A stretch of DNA of 64,000 nucleotides, from NCBI GenBank assembly GCA_009617715.1, contig VTFK01000068.1, forward strand, positions 868,001 to 932,000, in the 5' to 3' direction. The notes under the pieces are model-generated. The model was not told where the DNA came from, ran no database searches, and saw nothing but the letters and a program-made list of their open reading frames with translations. Shown in pieces: positions 1 through 14,185 of this stretch. Position 1 is the stretch's first letter; every line of letters starts with the position of its first letter. The translations under genes and the position numbers were made by a program. Source of the DNA: Plectrocnemia conspersa (lineage: Eukaryota; Arthropoda; Insecta; Trichoptera; Polycentropodidae).

Positions 1-703
1 TTTACGAGCGACTTTCCAACCAAACACCGCGGTAACGACATAACTGCTCTATTCGCTGATGATACAGCTATTTTGTGTACCTATAAAAATCCTCATCGAG
101 CGGTAATTAAGCTTCAAAATAAAATTAAAAATATTGAAAAATGGTTCGACAAATGGCTGGTCACTGCAAATCCACTAAAAAGCGTCGCAGTAATGTTCTC
201 TTAGAAGAAAAAAAAAGCCTTTGCTATAGAAAATTTAGCCAAAATTAAAATGTATAATAAACCGATAGAATGGCATAATAAGGCCAAATACTTAGGTCTT
301 ACCTTAGACTCTAAACTTTCGTGGAAAACCACACATAGACACTCTAATTCATCGAGTTAAATACACAAGAGCTAAGCTTTTACCCCCTTCTTTGCCGCAA
401 AAGTAAATTAAGTATAAAAAATAAACTGCTAATTTTTTAGCAATAATCAGACCCGCAATGTCTTATGCATCCCCTGTGTGGGGACATATTATAAATACCC
501 GCAAATACCCTCAAAAATTACAAGCCCAGCAGAATATTTCATTGAGAATCGCAGCAAACGCTCCTTGGTATGTTCGCAATTCGATGTTGCACCAGGATCT
601 ACAAATAGACACTCTTAAAAATCATTTTGAAAGGCTTAATAATAGACACCGCGAAAGAATACGAAATCATGCAAATGGCTTAATAGCTGATTTGCTTGAT
701 TAA
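1..703 (+). mobile_element. Jockey-type non-LTR retrotransposon relic (reverse transcriptase C-terminal part)
   Basis: Broken frames on the plus strand encode the second half of a LINE reverse transcriptase. Around bases 45-200 the translation contains FADDTAIL, the catalytic FADD form of the YxDD box, followed by an IEKWFDKWLVTANPLKS stretch. Around 240-335 it reads KYLGLTLDSKLSWK, another hallmark of Jockey/X-type reverse transcriptases. From 458 to 703 an 81-residue open frame (SYASPVWG..., APWYVRNSMLHQDL) matches the usual C-terminal region. Frameshifts and an in-frame stop separate these blocks, so the copy is dead. It is also cut by the window start. An A-rich tail-like stretch follows at about 710-760. 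Confidence 0.85.
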
Positions 704-3700
704 TTCCAGCTAATATTTTTTTAAACTCAAACAAATAAAATAATAATAAAAGGTGATGCGTGCTAACACACACAGACACCAATCCTCGTCAAGCAGGTGA
801 GAGACTTAAGTCTAGAAACTGCGATAAAATATTAGATATTATATACATACTTAAAACTTGTTTTAAAAGTAATCCTCTTCATTTTTGTGAAATCCTAAAA
901 AAATAAAGAAATCAAAAATGTTTTTAACTGAAATTGAATGCGGTCATCACAAACTAAAAATAATTCTGATCATTTCGATGAAATCTTGGAGAAAAAATTA
1001 AAAATATTTTTAATGGAAATTAAATGCGGTTATTGCAAAATCGTATTGCGTACGCGATCGCCTCACAATTCTGCGCTCCTAATACAAAACCATTCGGAAT
1101 CCAGTTGGGGAGGAAGGAAGAAGAAGTCGCTCCGGACTTCTCCGTTGGTCGATGTAGAGTGGCTTCACTGGCTTGGCGTCGGGACAGCTCAGTAGCCCTG
1201 GTTGAGATTCTTAATCTCCGGGTAGGTGTTGTTCGTCTCTTGACCGCCGCGGAGTGAGTGAATTGGGTCAATTGCGCCCCTTTATACTAAATCGCTGCTA
1301 TCTCCAATGCAGTAATTGGTATTCTAACAATAATCGACGTAGCGCGCCAGTAGATCAAATATTTATAACATTACTTTAAAAATCTTAAAGAGATCAGCTT
1401 GCAGATCGCACTATTTCGGGTATTCGGGTAAAATATTTTCTCTTTTAATCTGTTCACCGCTACGCACATGTATATATGCATTGCTTTGTTGGGCCCTCGG
1501 TAGCAAACGTATGTATACATGCGTTCGTTTTAGCCCGTGTTTTAAATAAAACTAGATGGAGATGGATGGCCATAATTATTTTAAAAGTCAGTTCGTATTC
1601 TTACTAAACGTTTACAATATTATTATTGTGATAATTTGCGATGAAACAGTGATATATACATAGATTTAGAATTTTACATTTTATTCAGTCTTTTGTAACT
1701 CGCGGGCGAGCTCTAACGGTACACCTCTAGGGCTGACACAATCCTGTTGCGGTTAAAGCTTATAAATTTTAATTTATAAGCAACAATTATTATACATTTT
1801 ATAAAAGTTATTTTATAAACTGTAATCTATTCTTTATAATATTTTATATTCGGTAGTGATATAATCCTCATAATATTTTATAATCGTTATAGTTATCGCC
1901 ATAATACTTTATAATCAGTGTAGTGATATAATTTTATAATCGTTATAATGATCTGTGAATTGGGAAAAAGTATTTTGGACTATTCTAATCTTTTTGCGAC
2001 TGACGATTTTTCTTTTATAATACATTTTAATAAAAAAAATACTTAAATATATATTTTAATGGGTTTATCAATTAAATTACTCTACAATTTACAATTAGAG
2101 GGAGTAACTTATGTTAAACCATTTAAGAAAAATGTATTTTTTCGGCAAAATCAAACATAGTGGGAAACGGACTAAGTCACAAATTACGTGCCAAGTAATG
2201 AATATTCGCCTTAACACATTAATTACCGTGTGCACAAATTTGTGCTTTTCATCATTTCAACTTCATATAACAAAATCACACGTTAAACTGCATATTTACC
2301 GTAATGTATTCGTTTAATAATTTCAGTCTGCTATCAAAAAGTGTGTTGATCACTGAATTACATTTTAATTAAAAGGTTCTGAAAAACCTTAAAATAAGCG
2401 AAGAATTTAAAACAGTGATTAGGATATTTATTTTTGTATTTAATGTAATTTGTGGCCAGCTTAATGTTATTTAAATAAAATTTTTAACACAGAAAAATTG
2501 TTTATCGACAAAGTTCAAGGGCTGCGCAGCGATAACTAGATGTTTCGAACAGCAGCTTGCATTCAAAGAGCTGAATTTTGGTTCTAGAGACGGCCTTTTT
2601 ATCTTTCTTTTGCGACTCCGATTGTGTAATAAGTGTTGATAATACTTATACTAATTTAAATAAACCATTTAGTTTATCTTACAATTTGCAATTGATTTAC
2701 ATTTTATATATGAATTGGAATTAAATAACATTAAGTCATATATATTAACTTTATTTTATTTATTAATAAAAAACAACAAAGTTTATGACATTATAAGCAA
2801 CAGAAACAGGTTTGATAAATTATTGTTTATAATACTGTGCTACATCAATGTTGTGTTTATGTCTGGTACAATGTATAAACGTAAAATGTCAGCTTATAAA
2901 ATAAAATATAAAATCAATAATAGTCAATAAATGTTTAACAATAATATTTCAAGCATCTTTTAAATGAACTAAAACATAGAATGATAATTTTTGGCACAAA
3001 AATTTACACACGCATCGTACATTTGTAAAAATGGAATCGACTTAAGCACATATCGTAAGTATTGCTGAAAATATACACAATAGATTTATATGAACACATT
3101 GCCAATTTCCGAGGGTTTTTATACAACATTTACGTTGGCATTTTATGATACTACTTATGAGGAAAATTGAAATGTGTTTTTTTTTGTCAGGTTTTTGTCA
3201 CAGCCTCCGTAATGAGCGAGCAATAACGTTAACAATATGTCACAGTACATTTATTACTTTCTAATATTCACTAATGTATATAAAATCAGTAAAATTTGTC
3301 TCGTCTTTATTATAATTGTTTCAAGTCGTCCGTGATGTACCGTGGTGATATCACAGCATGGAAACGTACCCAAAAAATATTCATTTGCATTTTTGGTAAA
3401 ATGTATATTAATATAACATTCACTCATATCTATTCACATTTATGCTACAATGTATCTGGGAATGGTTTCTATACATCAAAAGGTTTAAATTTCACATCAA
3501 TGCCATTTTTTTAGGTATATTCACATATATGTAATATTTAAATATCTAAACTTTTGACACATTCGTTTTATGACTTTGTCACATCACATTTATAATTTAT
3601 AACAAAAGTATATTCTTAAAACAGAATATTAACTTGGTTAACATACCTGCCAAAATTAAAATTACCATTTAGATAAGTAGACCAAATATTGGAATGTTTA

Positions 3701-4827
3701 TTTTCGTCCCGCGCTTGAGTTCAAAAAACCACTAAGTTTAGGTAAAAATGTTAACAACTATGAACAACCGCAGTATTGCGTTCAATTAGTAACAGTAAAT
3801 ATGTGGCGTAAATATGTTAATAACTCACGAAATTATTTTTTAATAGCATCTTTATCATAAAAAAATATATTACAGTCATTTTTATGAGGACTTGAATGGA
3901 ACAAGTTAAGTTTTATTAAATAATAAATCAATCAGTATCCATCTAAGTGGTTGATGATAAGTTATTTTAGAGAAATTAAACTATATAGTTTTAATTCATG
4001 AAAAGTAGTATTTGTCTATAAAATTTATAGCTTGAACTATACATTAAGTTCTTTCAAATGTAGTAACAAATAATTTCGTATGTAAAGATATGAAAGATAT
4101 ACGATTTATAGTATAATTCATTTATGAAAAATGTATTAGGTTTAAAACCTATTTACTATAAGTAGATATATTAACGATTTGATAAGTAACAAATAGATTT
4201 CATAATAATATAATAATAACAAAAATGATTGAATTCTTTAACTTAAAAACATAACAGAACAATTAGGAAAGCTTAAGGTATTATCATTGTTTGTCTTACA
4301 TTGATGTAATAATAATAATAACAAAGAACTGGTATTTTTGATTTATCAACATATTTATGCCACTCAATATAGACTACACAATTAATACAAAAATAACTTC
4401 ACATTTATTATTAAAACAGTAACACCATCCCTTAATTAGTCTACATGGAAGAAATAATTTAACGTCAAAATTAATTTAAAAAAAAAATAATCCTAAAAGT
4501 TAATGATATTTTTTTTAATATAACTGTTTTTTATATGATAAAATTTTATTTTAAATTATTAAAACGTAAATTAGTATTATAAAAAAAATTTGTTAAAAAT
4601 CTTTATAAGCCACTATTTAATGAGGGATATTTTATAAGATTAAGGTTCTGTATAAAGTGTATTGATGTACTTTAATGAGGTTATTTTTACTGCTTATCAT
4701 TTAAAAAAAACATTTTCTGAGAATTGCTTTGCATGCATGAATCCTGTCAACGTTAAACAAGTGACTTATAAAGTTTTTGAGAAACGCGTTTCATATCAAT
4801 AAATCATGTGAAAGTTGTTATATTGCA
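704..4827. other. Gene-free AT-rich interval between the LINE relic and the sphingosine kinase 3' end
   Basis: No coding region is supported here. A somewhat GC-richer block at about 1020-1560 ends in an AATAAA-like signal and could be an old LTR, but I found no partner copy. Bases 1770-1950 are made of short degenerate TATAATCGTTATA-like repeats. The rest is AT-rich sequence with short chance frames. The 3' UTR of the minus-strand sphingosine kinase probably occupies the right end. Confidence 0.5.
4545..4550 (-). promoter_or_regulatory. Candidate polyadenylation signal of sphingosine kinase
   Basis: The minus strand reads AATAAA here, about 280 bases past the sphingosine kinase stop codon. 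It is the closest perfect hexamer I saw downstream of the stop. AT-rich sequence makes chance hexamers common. Confidence 0.35.
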
Positions 4828-5727
4828 TCAATGCGGTGGTACCATAATTCTGGCTTGGACGGAGCAGACTTCTGCCTGCACAGGGCCATAAGCTACCAAT
4901 TCGCCGTCGACTGTTATGTGGGCAGGATGTGTCGGATCCGGCTCAGGTTCTATACGGAAAGCATTAACGGGTATCAATTGAAGAGTACCGTTATTACTAG
5001 ATGCCCCATTAGCGTGAGCGCCGCTCCCCAGTCCCAACAGGAAACTTAGCAATTGTCCCCGCGTCGCTTCCCCTCTTATTATAACCAGCCAAATGATTCC
5101 ATCGTCTAACTTAGATTCGGGGGCAAAGATGCAATCTTCGCCCAAAAACGGTTGATAAGCGGCGTGAACTAAAATAAATTCTCCTTCGATGCACTTCCAT
5201 CCGTTCGGCGGAGGAGCCGTTAGAGCGGGTAATCTCGAAGCGGGGCCGTAAACTTGAACGGGAGTCTTTTCCTTGCCGTTTTCCAATCCTTTTTCGTCGA
5301 CGATGCTTCTGTAATCCGAACCGACGAGACTGAAATACGCGCTCTTTTTAGAAGTGGTCGAATACCAAGAATCTAATCTTGTTCTTTGCTCTTTTGGCTC
5401 TTCTTCGGCGCTGTTGTCTAAGGTGATGGTTGCGTTTGTTCGGCAATTTTCGCATTCGTCGCCGAGTTCGAAGCATTCGTTGCAGTCTACTATGCCGTCT
5501 TGGCTGAAGCTGTGGTTTAAGTAAGTAGATGGGAGTTTTACTGGCGATGTCACGTTCGAGACGGACACTGGAGAGTAGTACACCTTTCCTCGATAAGTAC
5601 GTAGGCCAATCAATCGAGCTAGAGACCAGACGGTGAACCTCTTTCCGCCTATGATTCTCAATCGTTCGCTTTCGATGTCAATATCGGAAAGCAGCCCCCA
5701 ACCGATTGACAGGAATGAGAACAGTAT
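4828..5727 (-). CDS. SphK: Sphingosine kinase, coding exon 3 of 3 (C-terminal half)
   Basis: This last exon supplies about 299 residues of the kinase. It begins after a TTCCAG acceptor at 5728-5733 in phase 0 and opens with ILFSFLSIGWGLLSDIDIES, the conserved sphingosine kinase block containing the WG..(S/A)D(I/V)D(I/L)ES signature. It continues with RFTVWSLARLIGLRTYRGK. The C-terminal conserved block is also present: EFILVHAAYQPFLGED, PVNAFRIEP, then VDGELVAYGPVQ close to the end. These features distinguish sphingosine kinases from ordinary diacylglycerol kinases. A variable, polar, Ser/Glu-rich insertion lies between the two conserved blocks, as is usual for the family. An open frame extends upstream past the acceptor to 5817, but it loses family similarity there and is intronic. 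Confidence 0.93.
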   Translation of the reverse strand: MLFSFLSIGWGLLSDIDIESERLRIIGGKRFTVWSLARLIGLRTYRGKVYYSPVSVSNVTSPVKLPSTYLNHSFSQDGIVDCNECFELGDECENCRTNATITLDNSAEEEPKEQRTRLDSWYSTTSKKSAYFSLVGSDYRSIVDEKGLENGKEKTPVQVYGPASRLPALTAPPPNGWKCIEGEFILVHAAYQPFLGEDCIFAPESKLDDGIIWLVIIRGEATRGQLLSFLLGLGSGAHANGASSNNGTLQLIPVNAFRIEPEPDPTHPAHITVDGELVAYGPVQAEVCSVQARIMVPPH

Positions 5728-6116
5728 CTGGAAAATAAAATAAAGACTTATTAATACATACTCATTGAATAAAAAAACATGATTTTTATATATTTTATGA
5801 CACATAATTGTTTTCATGGAATTTAATTGAAAACGTGTAATAATTTATTATTATTAAGAAACATGACTAGAAAGATATAAAAGATGACCTTGTGCCAATT
5901 CACAATCATATATTATGTTGCAAATCAACAGGACAATTGAAATACCATTTATTTATGGTAAGGAGATTGTGATGAATTTGTGTGCCAGTGGATCATCAAG
6001 CCATTTTATATAGCATTCAAATAGGCCTGGAAAGACAGTGTTATCAGCCGAGGGTTTAAATATATTAAAAAAATAAGAGTCTCTCTAGTTGCCAACCCGA
6101 CATCAACCGAACTGGC

Positions 6117-6172
6117 GTGGCTCAAAAGCTGTTGGTATCCCTGGCGTGTGATACCAACAGCTTTTGAGCCAC
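6117..6172. repeat. Perfect 23-bp stem with 10-nt loop
   Basis: Bases 6117-6139 and 6150-6172 are exact reverse complements, separated by a 10-base loop. The arms are GC-balanced in an AT-rich intron, so this is not a simple-sequence artefact. It could be the core of a foldback or Helitron-like element, or a short hairpin RNA. Nothing in the sequence decides between these. Confidence 0.8.
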
Positions 6173-8231
6173 TGGACATTGATTCACACTGTATTCGGTA
6201 GTGACCGCGAAATAGGCACTGAACAATTCAAAAGAATCATTGTTTTTATAATACTTTTTTACGCACAATGCACGTTGTTCCATTGCGACTAAATTTCAAA
6301 GAACTAAACTCAGAAGCGATTTAAAAAGTGCAAAAACTTATAACCTACCCTGTATTATATATTTTTATAATTTTTTACTGTGAATCGACTAGATTATGTT
6401 TTATACAAATTAAGACGATCATAAAATAAAATAATATATTATCAGCGATTATCCAACCGCTTATCATAAATTGCGCATTTTATCGCTTATATGATTTTAC
6501 GTGATCGTATACTTGCATTAATAATTTTATTAAAGTAAAATATCAATTTTTTGTGATACGTAGCAAGAATTATATTGTTTTTAGCATTTTTTTTAAGCTA
6601 CGAGTATATATACATGCAGTGTCAAATGAAAATCTTTAAAGTGCAAGAGTAAATTGTGTATTTTATAGTTCTGTATATTGACAAGATTTTTTTTATGAAA
6701 ATATTAATGCATTCAATATTTGTTCAATTCTTATTTATCTTTGTACTGATTTTTTATGAATTATTATACATTTATAGTATGTATATATATATTTTTTTAT
6801 GATTTTACTGAAGCGAAAAATATTCAAGGTCAAGGTACTATAAACATTTTCGTAATTTACGTTTTAATAAAAATTGTGGAAAAATTACAGGAATGCAGTG
6901 ATTTTTATATATATGTATTAAAAAATGTTTAAATCATCTTGGAAATTATTTCAACATTACCATAAATATAACAATAACACTTTAAATAAAGCCTCAACAG
7001 AAAAATAGTACTGATAACTTTCTACAGAATTTCATATAAAAGTGGTACATCTGCTTTACAATAATTCTAATTGATTCTAAAGTGGCTCAGTTATTAGGCT
7101 TTTGATAATAAATAAGAAAATTTCTCAAAAGAGTGTTTGTGCAATGTACTCAATTTTACTTAGTTCAATGGCAGTTCCTCCACGATTTTCATAGTACTTT
7201 TGAATGTTTAAAATAATCAATGTCGCGACGGTGACTACACATTGACCTTTATAAAGAAGGCTATAATCTTATTTAGAGCTATGACATGAAAAATAACCAT
7301 TATATTTAAGAATTTAAAAGTAAAGGTGCGCCCACATTCTCCTCAAACACGCACATGTTTAGTAGTAAGTTCTTCGATCAGATGCATCCAATTTCATTTT
7401 CATCAGCTTTTCTAACTTCATTCATTGTTTCATCACATAGAAGATAACATCAACACGCGTGACGTATTTTATTCCATAGAAAACATGTTTGAATTATGTT
7501 TGCATACCATTAAGTTGCATGCTACTAATCTAGATACCCATCTGCAGTTGAACGTAGATATACGATACTAAAATACACAATTCAAGGTAAGGTTATCTGT
7601 AGCTCAATGTAAAAACACCATAATTGTTCTTTGGACGACACACTGTCGTGCAAAAAAAATACATGTGCGTCGTATTCATTATATCGATGGCAATGGTGAT
7701 TAGCACTCATATCATCGTCGAACAGTTAGTATAAAACCCGGAAAAATCCAATAACCTTACTTCGCGTGTGCTCAAATGTCGCTGCTTATTCATCATCATA
7801 ATGATGTTTGTAAAACAATAGCAAAGTGACGTGTACCATAATTGTAATTATTAAAAAAAACACGACGAAACACAACAATAAGGCGTTAATGCAATGAACC
7901 AATTATGATCAATCGATTGTGATAGTTTACAGCAAAAACAAAAAAAAGGAAGTGTAATGAAATTTTTTTTTAAAGTATGTATATTAAAAATATACTTATT
8001 TTTTAAATCTACTTTTTTATTTTTTTTTTATTATATTATGTATTATATATGTATGTTTAGCTATATTAGCTAAATAAATTTAAAAAAAATAAAGCCCCTA
8101 CATTGATGAAACATGCCAGAAAAGATGAAACGCTTATCGAAATTTGGAAAACAAGAAAAGAGATGTTAGAATGATATCTACTTTTCATAACAGCAAAATG
8201 AGAGACACGGGGAAAATACGGCATATTCAGG

Positions 8232-9287
8232 GGACGGTTGGCATGATCGGCATCATAAGATTCCCTATCGAGCTCGACGATTTACCGTTACATTCTAATT
8301 AGAATCCACTACTATTTGCCTCTCAGCCATACACCGTGGGGGTGTTACCCTGCGCTTCTAAAGAAATATTCACCATTTTATTTTTATTATATAATAATGC
8401 TCTTTTCTTATAATAAATACAAATATTTTATTGCTTTTGGAAACAACAATAGTAGGAACACATTTAATAATGTCTATAATAATTATATTTATTTAAAAAA
8501 TATTTGAAATTCTGCGCAAAATTAAAAAAAATCAGATACATAAGTAGCAAAATTATGGAATAAAGTTAGTGGTATTGCAGGTTAATCAAATTTATTTATT
8601 TAACAATCCAGAACTGATGCCGATCCCCTAGAAATAGAAGTGGGAGGGGTGTCGCACGCATCGAAGAAAGAGATAAAGCATGCTATTTCGTGTAACGGTA
8701 CTTCGTCCAGACGACATGGGAATCTTTTAAAGCGGACGGTTGGCATCATAAGATTCCCTATCGAACTCAACGGCGTCATAAGATTCCCTATCGAGCTCGA
8801 CGGTTTACCGTTACATTCTAATTAGAATCCACTACTATTTGCCTCTCAGCCATACACCGTGGGGGTGTTACCCTGCGCTTCTAAAGAAATATTTACCATT
8901 TGATTTTTATTATATAATAATGCTCTTTTCTTATAATAAGAAAAAAAATATTGCTTTTGGAAACAAAAATAGTAGGAATACATTTAATAATGACTATAAT
9001 ATCGTTAAAATTCTGCACAAAATTAAAAAAAATTTAAAATATCGTTAAAATTCTGCACAAAATTAAAAAAAATCAGATACATAAGTAGTAAAATTATAAA
9101 ATTAAGTTAGTGGTATTGTAGGTTAATCAAATTTATTCATTTAACAATCCAAAACTGACGCCGATCCCCTAGAAATAAAAGTGGCAGTGGTGTCGCATGC
9201 AACGAAGAAAGAGATGAAGCATGCTCTTTCGTGTAACGGTACTTCGTCCAGATGACATGGGAATCTTATGAAGCGGACGGTTGTACA
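8232..9287. repeat. Tandem pair of about 0.5-kb repeat units
   Basis: Two diverged copies lie head to tail. The block GGACGGTTGGCAT ... CATAAGATTCCCTATCGA ... ATACACCGTGGGGGTGTTA starts near 8232 and again near 8737. The adjoining block GCCGATCCCCTAGAAATA ... CGTGTAACGGTACTTCGTCCAGA ends each unit (8617-8745 and 9160-9287). Short frames in both copies (8316-8507, 8839-9048) share a translated start but diverge by indels, so they are not genes. This is probably a non-autonomous transposon array or a small satellite. Confidence 0.75.
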
Positions 9288-9474
9288 CAAACAAAAGCAT
9301 TTAAGTTTATTGTTTTTATTTACCGTCAGTGATTTCTGATCGCTGGTTATCCATCGCTTGATAGCACTGGTAGTATGGGATGTGAGCAGATTTTAAAAAA
9401 TGATTTTATTAAAAAAAAAAATAAGAAAATAATAGTTAAAAAAAACAGTGGCAAGTAAATATACGTGTATTAGT

Positions 9475-9690
9475 TTGTCTGCTAACCGATATTACATTAT
9501 ATTTAAAAAATATGATAGCTATCTTAATCGATATTACTACGGACTTCTGATATGCGAGTATTGGTCAAAGTAAATTCAAATCAAATTTTGTTTAATAGGA
9601 GGGCGCAAAAACAATTATCACTTCCAAGAAGTCAAAAATTCACGTCAAAAGCAATAAAATTGTGTCGGCGCCGTCACAGTGGGAACGCAC
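9475..9690 (+). repeat. Partial copy of a dispersed repeat family (right end)
   Basis: This segment is a diverged copy of 21140-21335 in the same orientation and of about 58100-58250 in the opposite orientation. Shared blocks include ATATGATAGCTAT, GCGCAAAAACAATTATCACTT and CACGTCAAAAGCAATAAAA. It belongs with the two fuller copies listed at 20520-21340 and 58087-58752. Confidence 0.75.
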
Positions 9691-12600
9691 GGGAAGTGTT
9701 TTACAATTTGAATCGCTAAAATTAAATGCGTAGTTCGTTTTCAAGCGCGGCAAAACTAAGATTTCCCATAAATGTCAAATTTGCTTACATATGGCAACTC
9801 TTCTGACATCTGTCAAGCGTACGCCGCGAAGTTTAGTGCAATTAAAAAAACATTGAAATAATGTTAATGAATCACATAATTTTTTTTACAAAGTTTTGAT
9901 TGAATAAGATTCAAAATGATGTAGCACTTATATAAACAAAACTTTAAATTATGAATGTGCCAGTAATTGTTTGGTTATATGAATATGTCACGGTTTGTTG
10001 ACTTTCTAGGACCAAATATAAAAAGACAAACAGCAGTGATTTGGCAATTTAAGATATACATACCAAAGTTAATTAAACATATTACAATGGTAGTAATAAT
10101 GAAAAATCTTAAATTTGATAAACAAAAAAGTTACATTTTAAATATTATCGTTTAAATTAATTTTCAAACAATGAAAGATCTAATAACATTTACGTATGGA
10201 AAATAATTAAAAATGACGTTTGCGACAACTTTTGAAAGATATACGTTTAATCCTCTACACTAGAGTAACTTCCGTTAATTTTGTTCTTCGGATGTCGTTT
10301 AAGTTTCATTTATGGATTATATTAGTAGTAATAATTAAAAAAGGTCTTATTGTTTTTAATTATTTTTCAGAACCAATGATAAACAAAAAGTTGAAGTCAC
10401 TGTCAGCAAGTATTATCTTTTTATAAAGAACATACTACATAAGTTTGATGTAACTGAATATACCGAATTTAGCTGTTCCAAAAGAGAAATTATTGCACAG
10501 AAGAAAAATTGCTAAAAAACCATGACGTAGATACATATTTTGCCACATTGGAATTAAAAATAACCCACTCTTAGATATTTTGGCTATCGATTATTCCAGG
10601 TATGCAATCATATATTTATAATTATTGTAAAATGTCGTCTATTAGATAACATCCAAGAAACTGCATATTTATAAGCTGTCCGTTGGCTGATATATATATA
10701 ACGTTCCCAATGCGACTGACGGCGTAGATTTGATCGACATTAACTTTAAATCCTCATACATACTAAGGATTTATTACACGTTCACGTTTAAAACGTATCT
10801 GGTTTATCTGCAATTCCAGTAATATATTCAATCAAATCTAACGAATATGTGCATTAAATCAGAAGCAATGATAATTTTTATGTATTGTACAAGGAAAAGC
10901 TCACTTTTGGCCTCGGAGCCCGTCGACGGGAATTCAAAATTTGAAGTTTTCATTACGAAGTTTGTTTATCTAGTTTAATCAATGCATTCTTATAATCCTT
11001 AGACACGTTATGTATATATTTCATTTTCATAGTTATAACATTTTCAGTCAAATCGAACAACTCACATGACAAATAAATGAAAATTAATGTTGCATAACAA
11101 AATTATTGAAACTGTTGTCATGTTGATGTCGGCCATCTTGTTTTATATTTGAATGATTATTTTTCATTGGTCGAAACAACAGAATGCATTATCGGTGGCT
11201 CAGAAAGGAGCAAATCAATTTTAATTTTTATTATTATAATTAAATATATTTATTTTGTATTATTATTTACGTTTATGTATGCGATTTACAGAGTAGAAAA
11301 TCGAACGGAGAATGTTTAATTTTAAAGAAGCGGCTTAAAACAATTATATATAAGATAAAATGAACAAATAAAATATATTGAAGTAATTAATAAATAAATG
11401 ACGATATGCTGTTTTTTTAAATAATATTAAAATTATTTTTAGAATTAATTTTTCAAAATGTAAAAGATAAAATGGTTGAGAATCACTGGTTTAATTATTA
11501 TTAAAAAATCATAATAGAGGCAAAGAATTTATTATTATATGTAATAAAGAAAAACTATGGATATACTGCGCTTTTGATATTTGTTTTTAACCTTGATTTA
11601 TGTGCAATTGTATATATGTATAATATTTATAATAATACGCCGTTCATGATAATATAAATTAAATGCTTAGATAGATTATTGTTATAACGTTTATGTATAA
11701 AAAAAAAAATTTTATTTAGTTTGCGTATTTCCGTCGTCTGACTGAAATACGCAAACAATTTTTTGAATAAAAATAAATGTATTATCAAAAATACCGAACA
11801 TAAAAATGGTAGTTAACAAAAAGTAGAGGTCATCGAGAAATCGGCAAGTTGTGGTACAAAATGCTAACAAATATTTAATCAACACTAAAAATTGCCTTAA
11901 CCTCGAAAATTGCAAATTGTTAATATTTACATTTATTAGAGATAGTTATTTTTCAAATGCTAAATTGTGGTTAAGTGAATAAAAATGTTTTTATCATGCT
12001 AAATACAATATTAATTATAAATACACATATGTGATAAACTGTTATGTTAGACAACCAGATAAATATCAATCAAATGAATATGGACGTTGAAAAGATATGG
12101 TAGTGTATTAAAATAATATTAAAACAACACATTTTTATAAAAAATAGAGATAACATATTTGGTTGATAAAAAATAGTAGACGAACATTTTACGCTGACCG
12201 AAAACCGAAACATTTAATTTGACCTACCGAGATCTTCTCGAAGTCGAAGTGAGAGTGTAGAAGAGGCAATACACTTTTGGAAATGTAAGAAAGAAAACGC
12301 AAACACTAATGGAGACAACTTGATAGTTGTAATGTAATAAAAACACAGTGTTTCAATTATTATTTTATGCTACCCACAGATAAAAAACCATGAATGAAAT
12401 AATTTTAATAAATGTATACAAGTCAAAACGACCCGTCTATATAGTGCTAGTTTTAAATTAGTAATCGATAATTTTAATATTGCGACCAACTTCTTCAAAA
12501 GTTTGAAATAATCATTAAATATATTATAGTTAATGATAAATTAAACAATACATAGTATTTTTTGTTAATTTTCTGAGATTAATAAGCCTTAATTTTTTAC

Positions 12601-12823
12601 TTTTTCTATACGATATATTGAAGAGTTTTTTACTTAAATATATTATTTCATAATCACGAATATTACTTTGAACACACTTGATGTAACAAAGAGCGTGCCT
12701 ATCACTTTAACCTTATTGTTTAAGTTTAAAATAAACACCTTAACCTAGTTCAATTTTTTTTTAATTTTTATATATGACTGATAAATATTATTGTATTTTT
12801 TATCCGAAGTTAATAAAAAAATA

Positions 12824-12925
<102 letters not shown>

Positions 12926-14185
12926 TGATTACGCCATTTCATAAAGTATTCAATTTTATTATTTAACTATAAACACGGATTAAAAAGATTAGATAAAAAA
13001 TACACATTTTATAAAAATGTACACATGACTTTAATCGTTTTAAAATCATGTAGAATTCAATAACAAAATTATGACAATGACTATGACCTAACCGTCAGAT
13101 AATATCGTAAAATAAATAAGATAAAAGAGCAATTATTCGAGTTAATCAAGCGATTAATAAAAACATATCAACCAGGTTACTTTACAACCTTACAACGATC
13201 AAATCTCGAGTGAAATGTCGACGAACTCGATTTCTCTCGCGTACAAAATAAAACACTATGGTTACAAAACCTTCACCGTTATGCATGGCATTATGATAAA
13301 TCATGTAAGAGAACTATATTCCTATGTAAAAATGTAATTTTTTATCAGTGGACTTTGTTTGCTTTAACAATAAAAAATAGACGTAGATAACGAATATATC
13401 CAAATCAGAATAACTAATTATCTATGTCTAAATGACAGTCAAACTATTAGTGCAATATTTCATAATTACCAAAAATAGATTAAAATTTTCTTAAGACCTT
13501 GGAAGTTTCCTGTAATTAACAAAACTTCTTGTTCATATTACGGAATTGATCAGCGTTGTTCAAGCGTGAAAAGCAATCAAACTACCATTAAATAACAATG
13601 CATGCAAAATGTTTTAAATTTCAAATTTTCCAACAATTATTTGCTATTCTGAACTAAGACATAGTTATCAACGATCATTCTTCGAGCGTTCGTAAATTTG
13701 CTATTCGCCATCAATTTGATCTCTTGTTTATTAGTTCAACGAACGATGCTTCTAAGTTGTATAATATAGCTACAGTTCATGATCGTGATTGAACAAAGAG
13801 AAAAAATATTCCATCCAAAATATAAAATCATTTTAACGAGACGTTTTCTACAATCAATCATTGTAAATAGTAATTATATTACATCTAATAACACTAATGG
13901 CTTTCGTGTCATGTAATTATGTAATTATACGCCACTGGACACCAATTAAGTAAAACCCAAAATGCTTCTAAGTATATCCAAAGTTGCTTTTCTGCTACAA
14001 TTACGCATCAAACATAATATGTTTTATTAGAAATTTGATAATCGTAACTTGACAGGTTTCCCCAATGCGTCATGAATGTACACAAATATGGTAATGAAAA
14101 AAAAATGTGCACCGTAACTCCGTAACACATAAACAGTTCTTCATAGCTAACGCCGAAAATATCATTTTCTGGCAAGCTCGTATAG

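Noticed and set aside
1020..1560. Possible solo LTR with AATAAA
   Set aside because: No second copy, no TATA box or TG/CA ends that I could verify; left only as a remark.
4777..5049. 90-codon plus-strand frame
   Set aside because: It is antisense to the conserved last exon of sphingosine kinase and has no features of its own.
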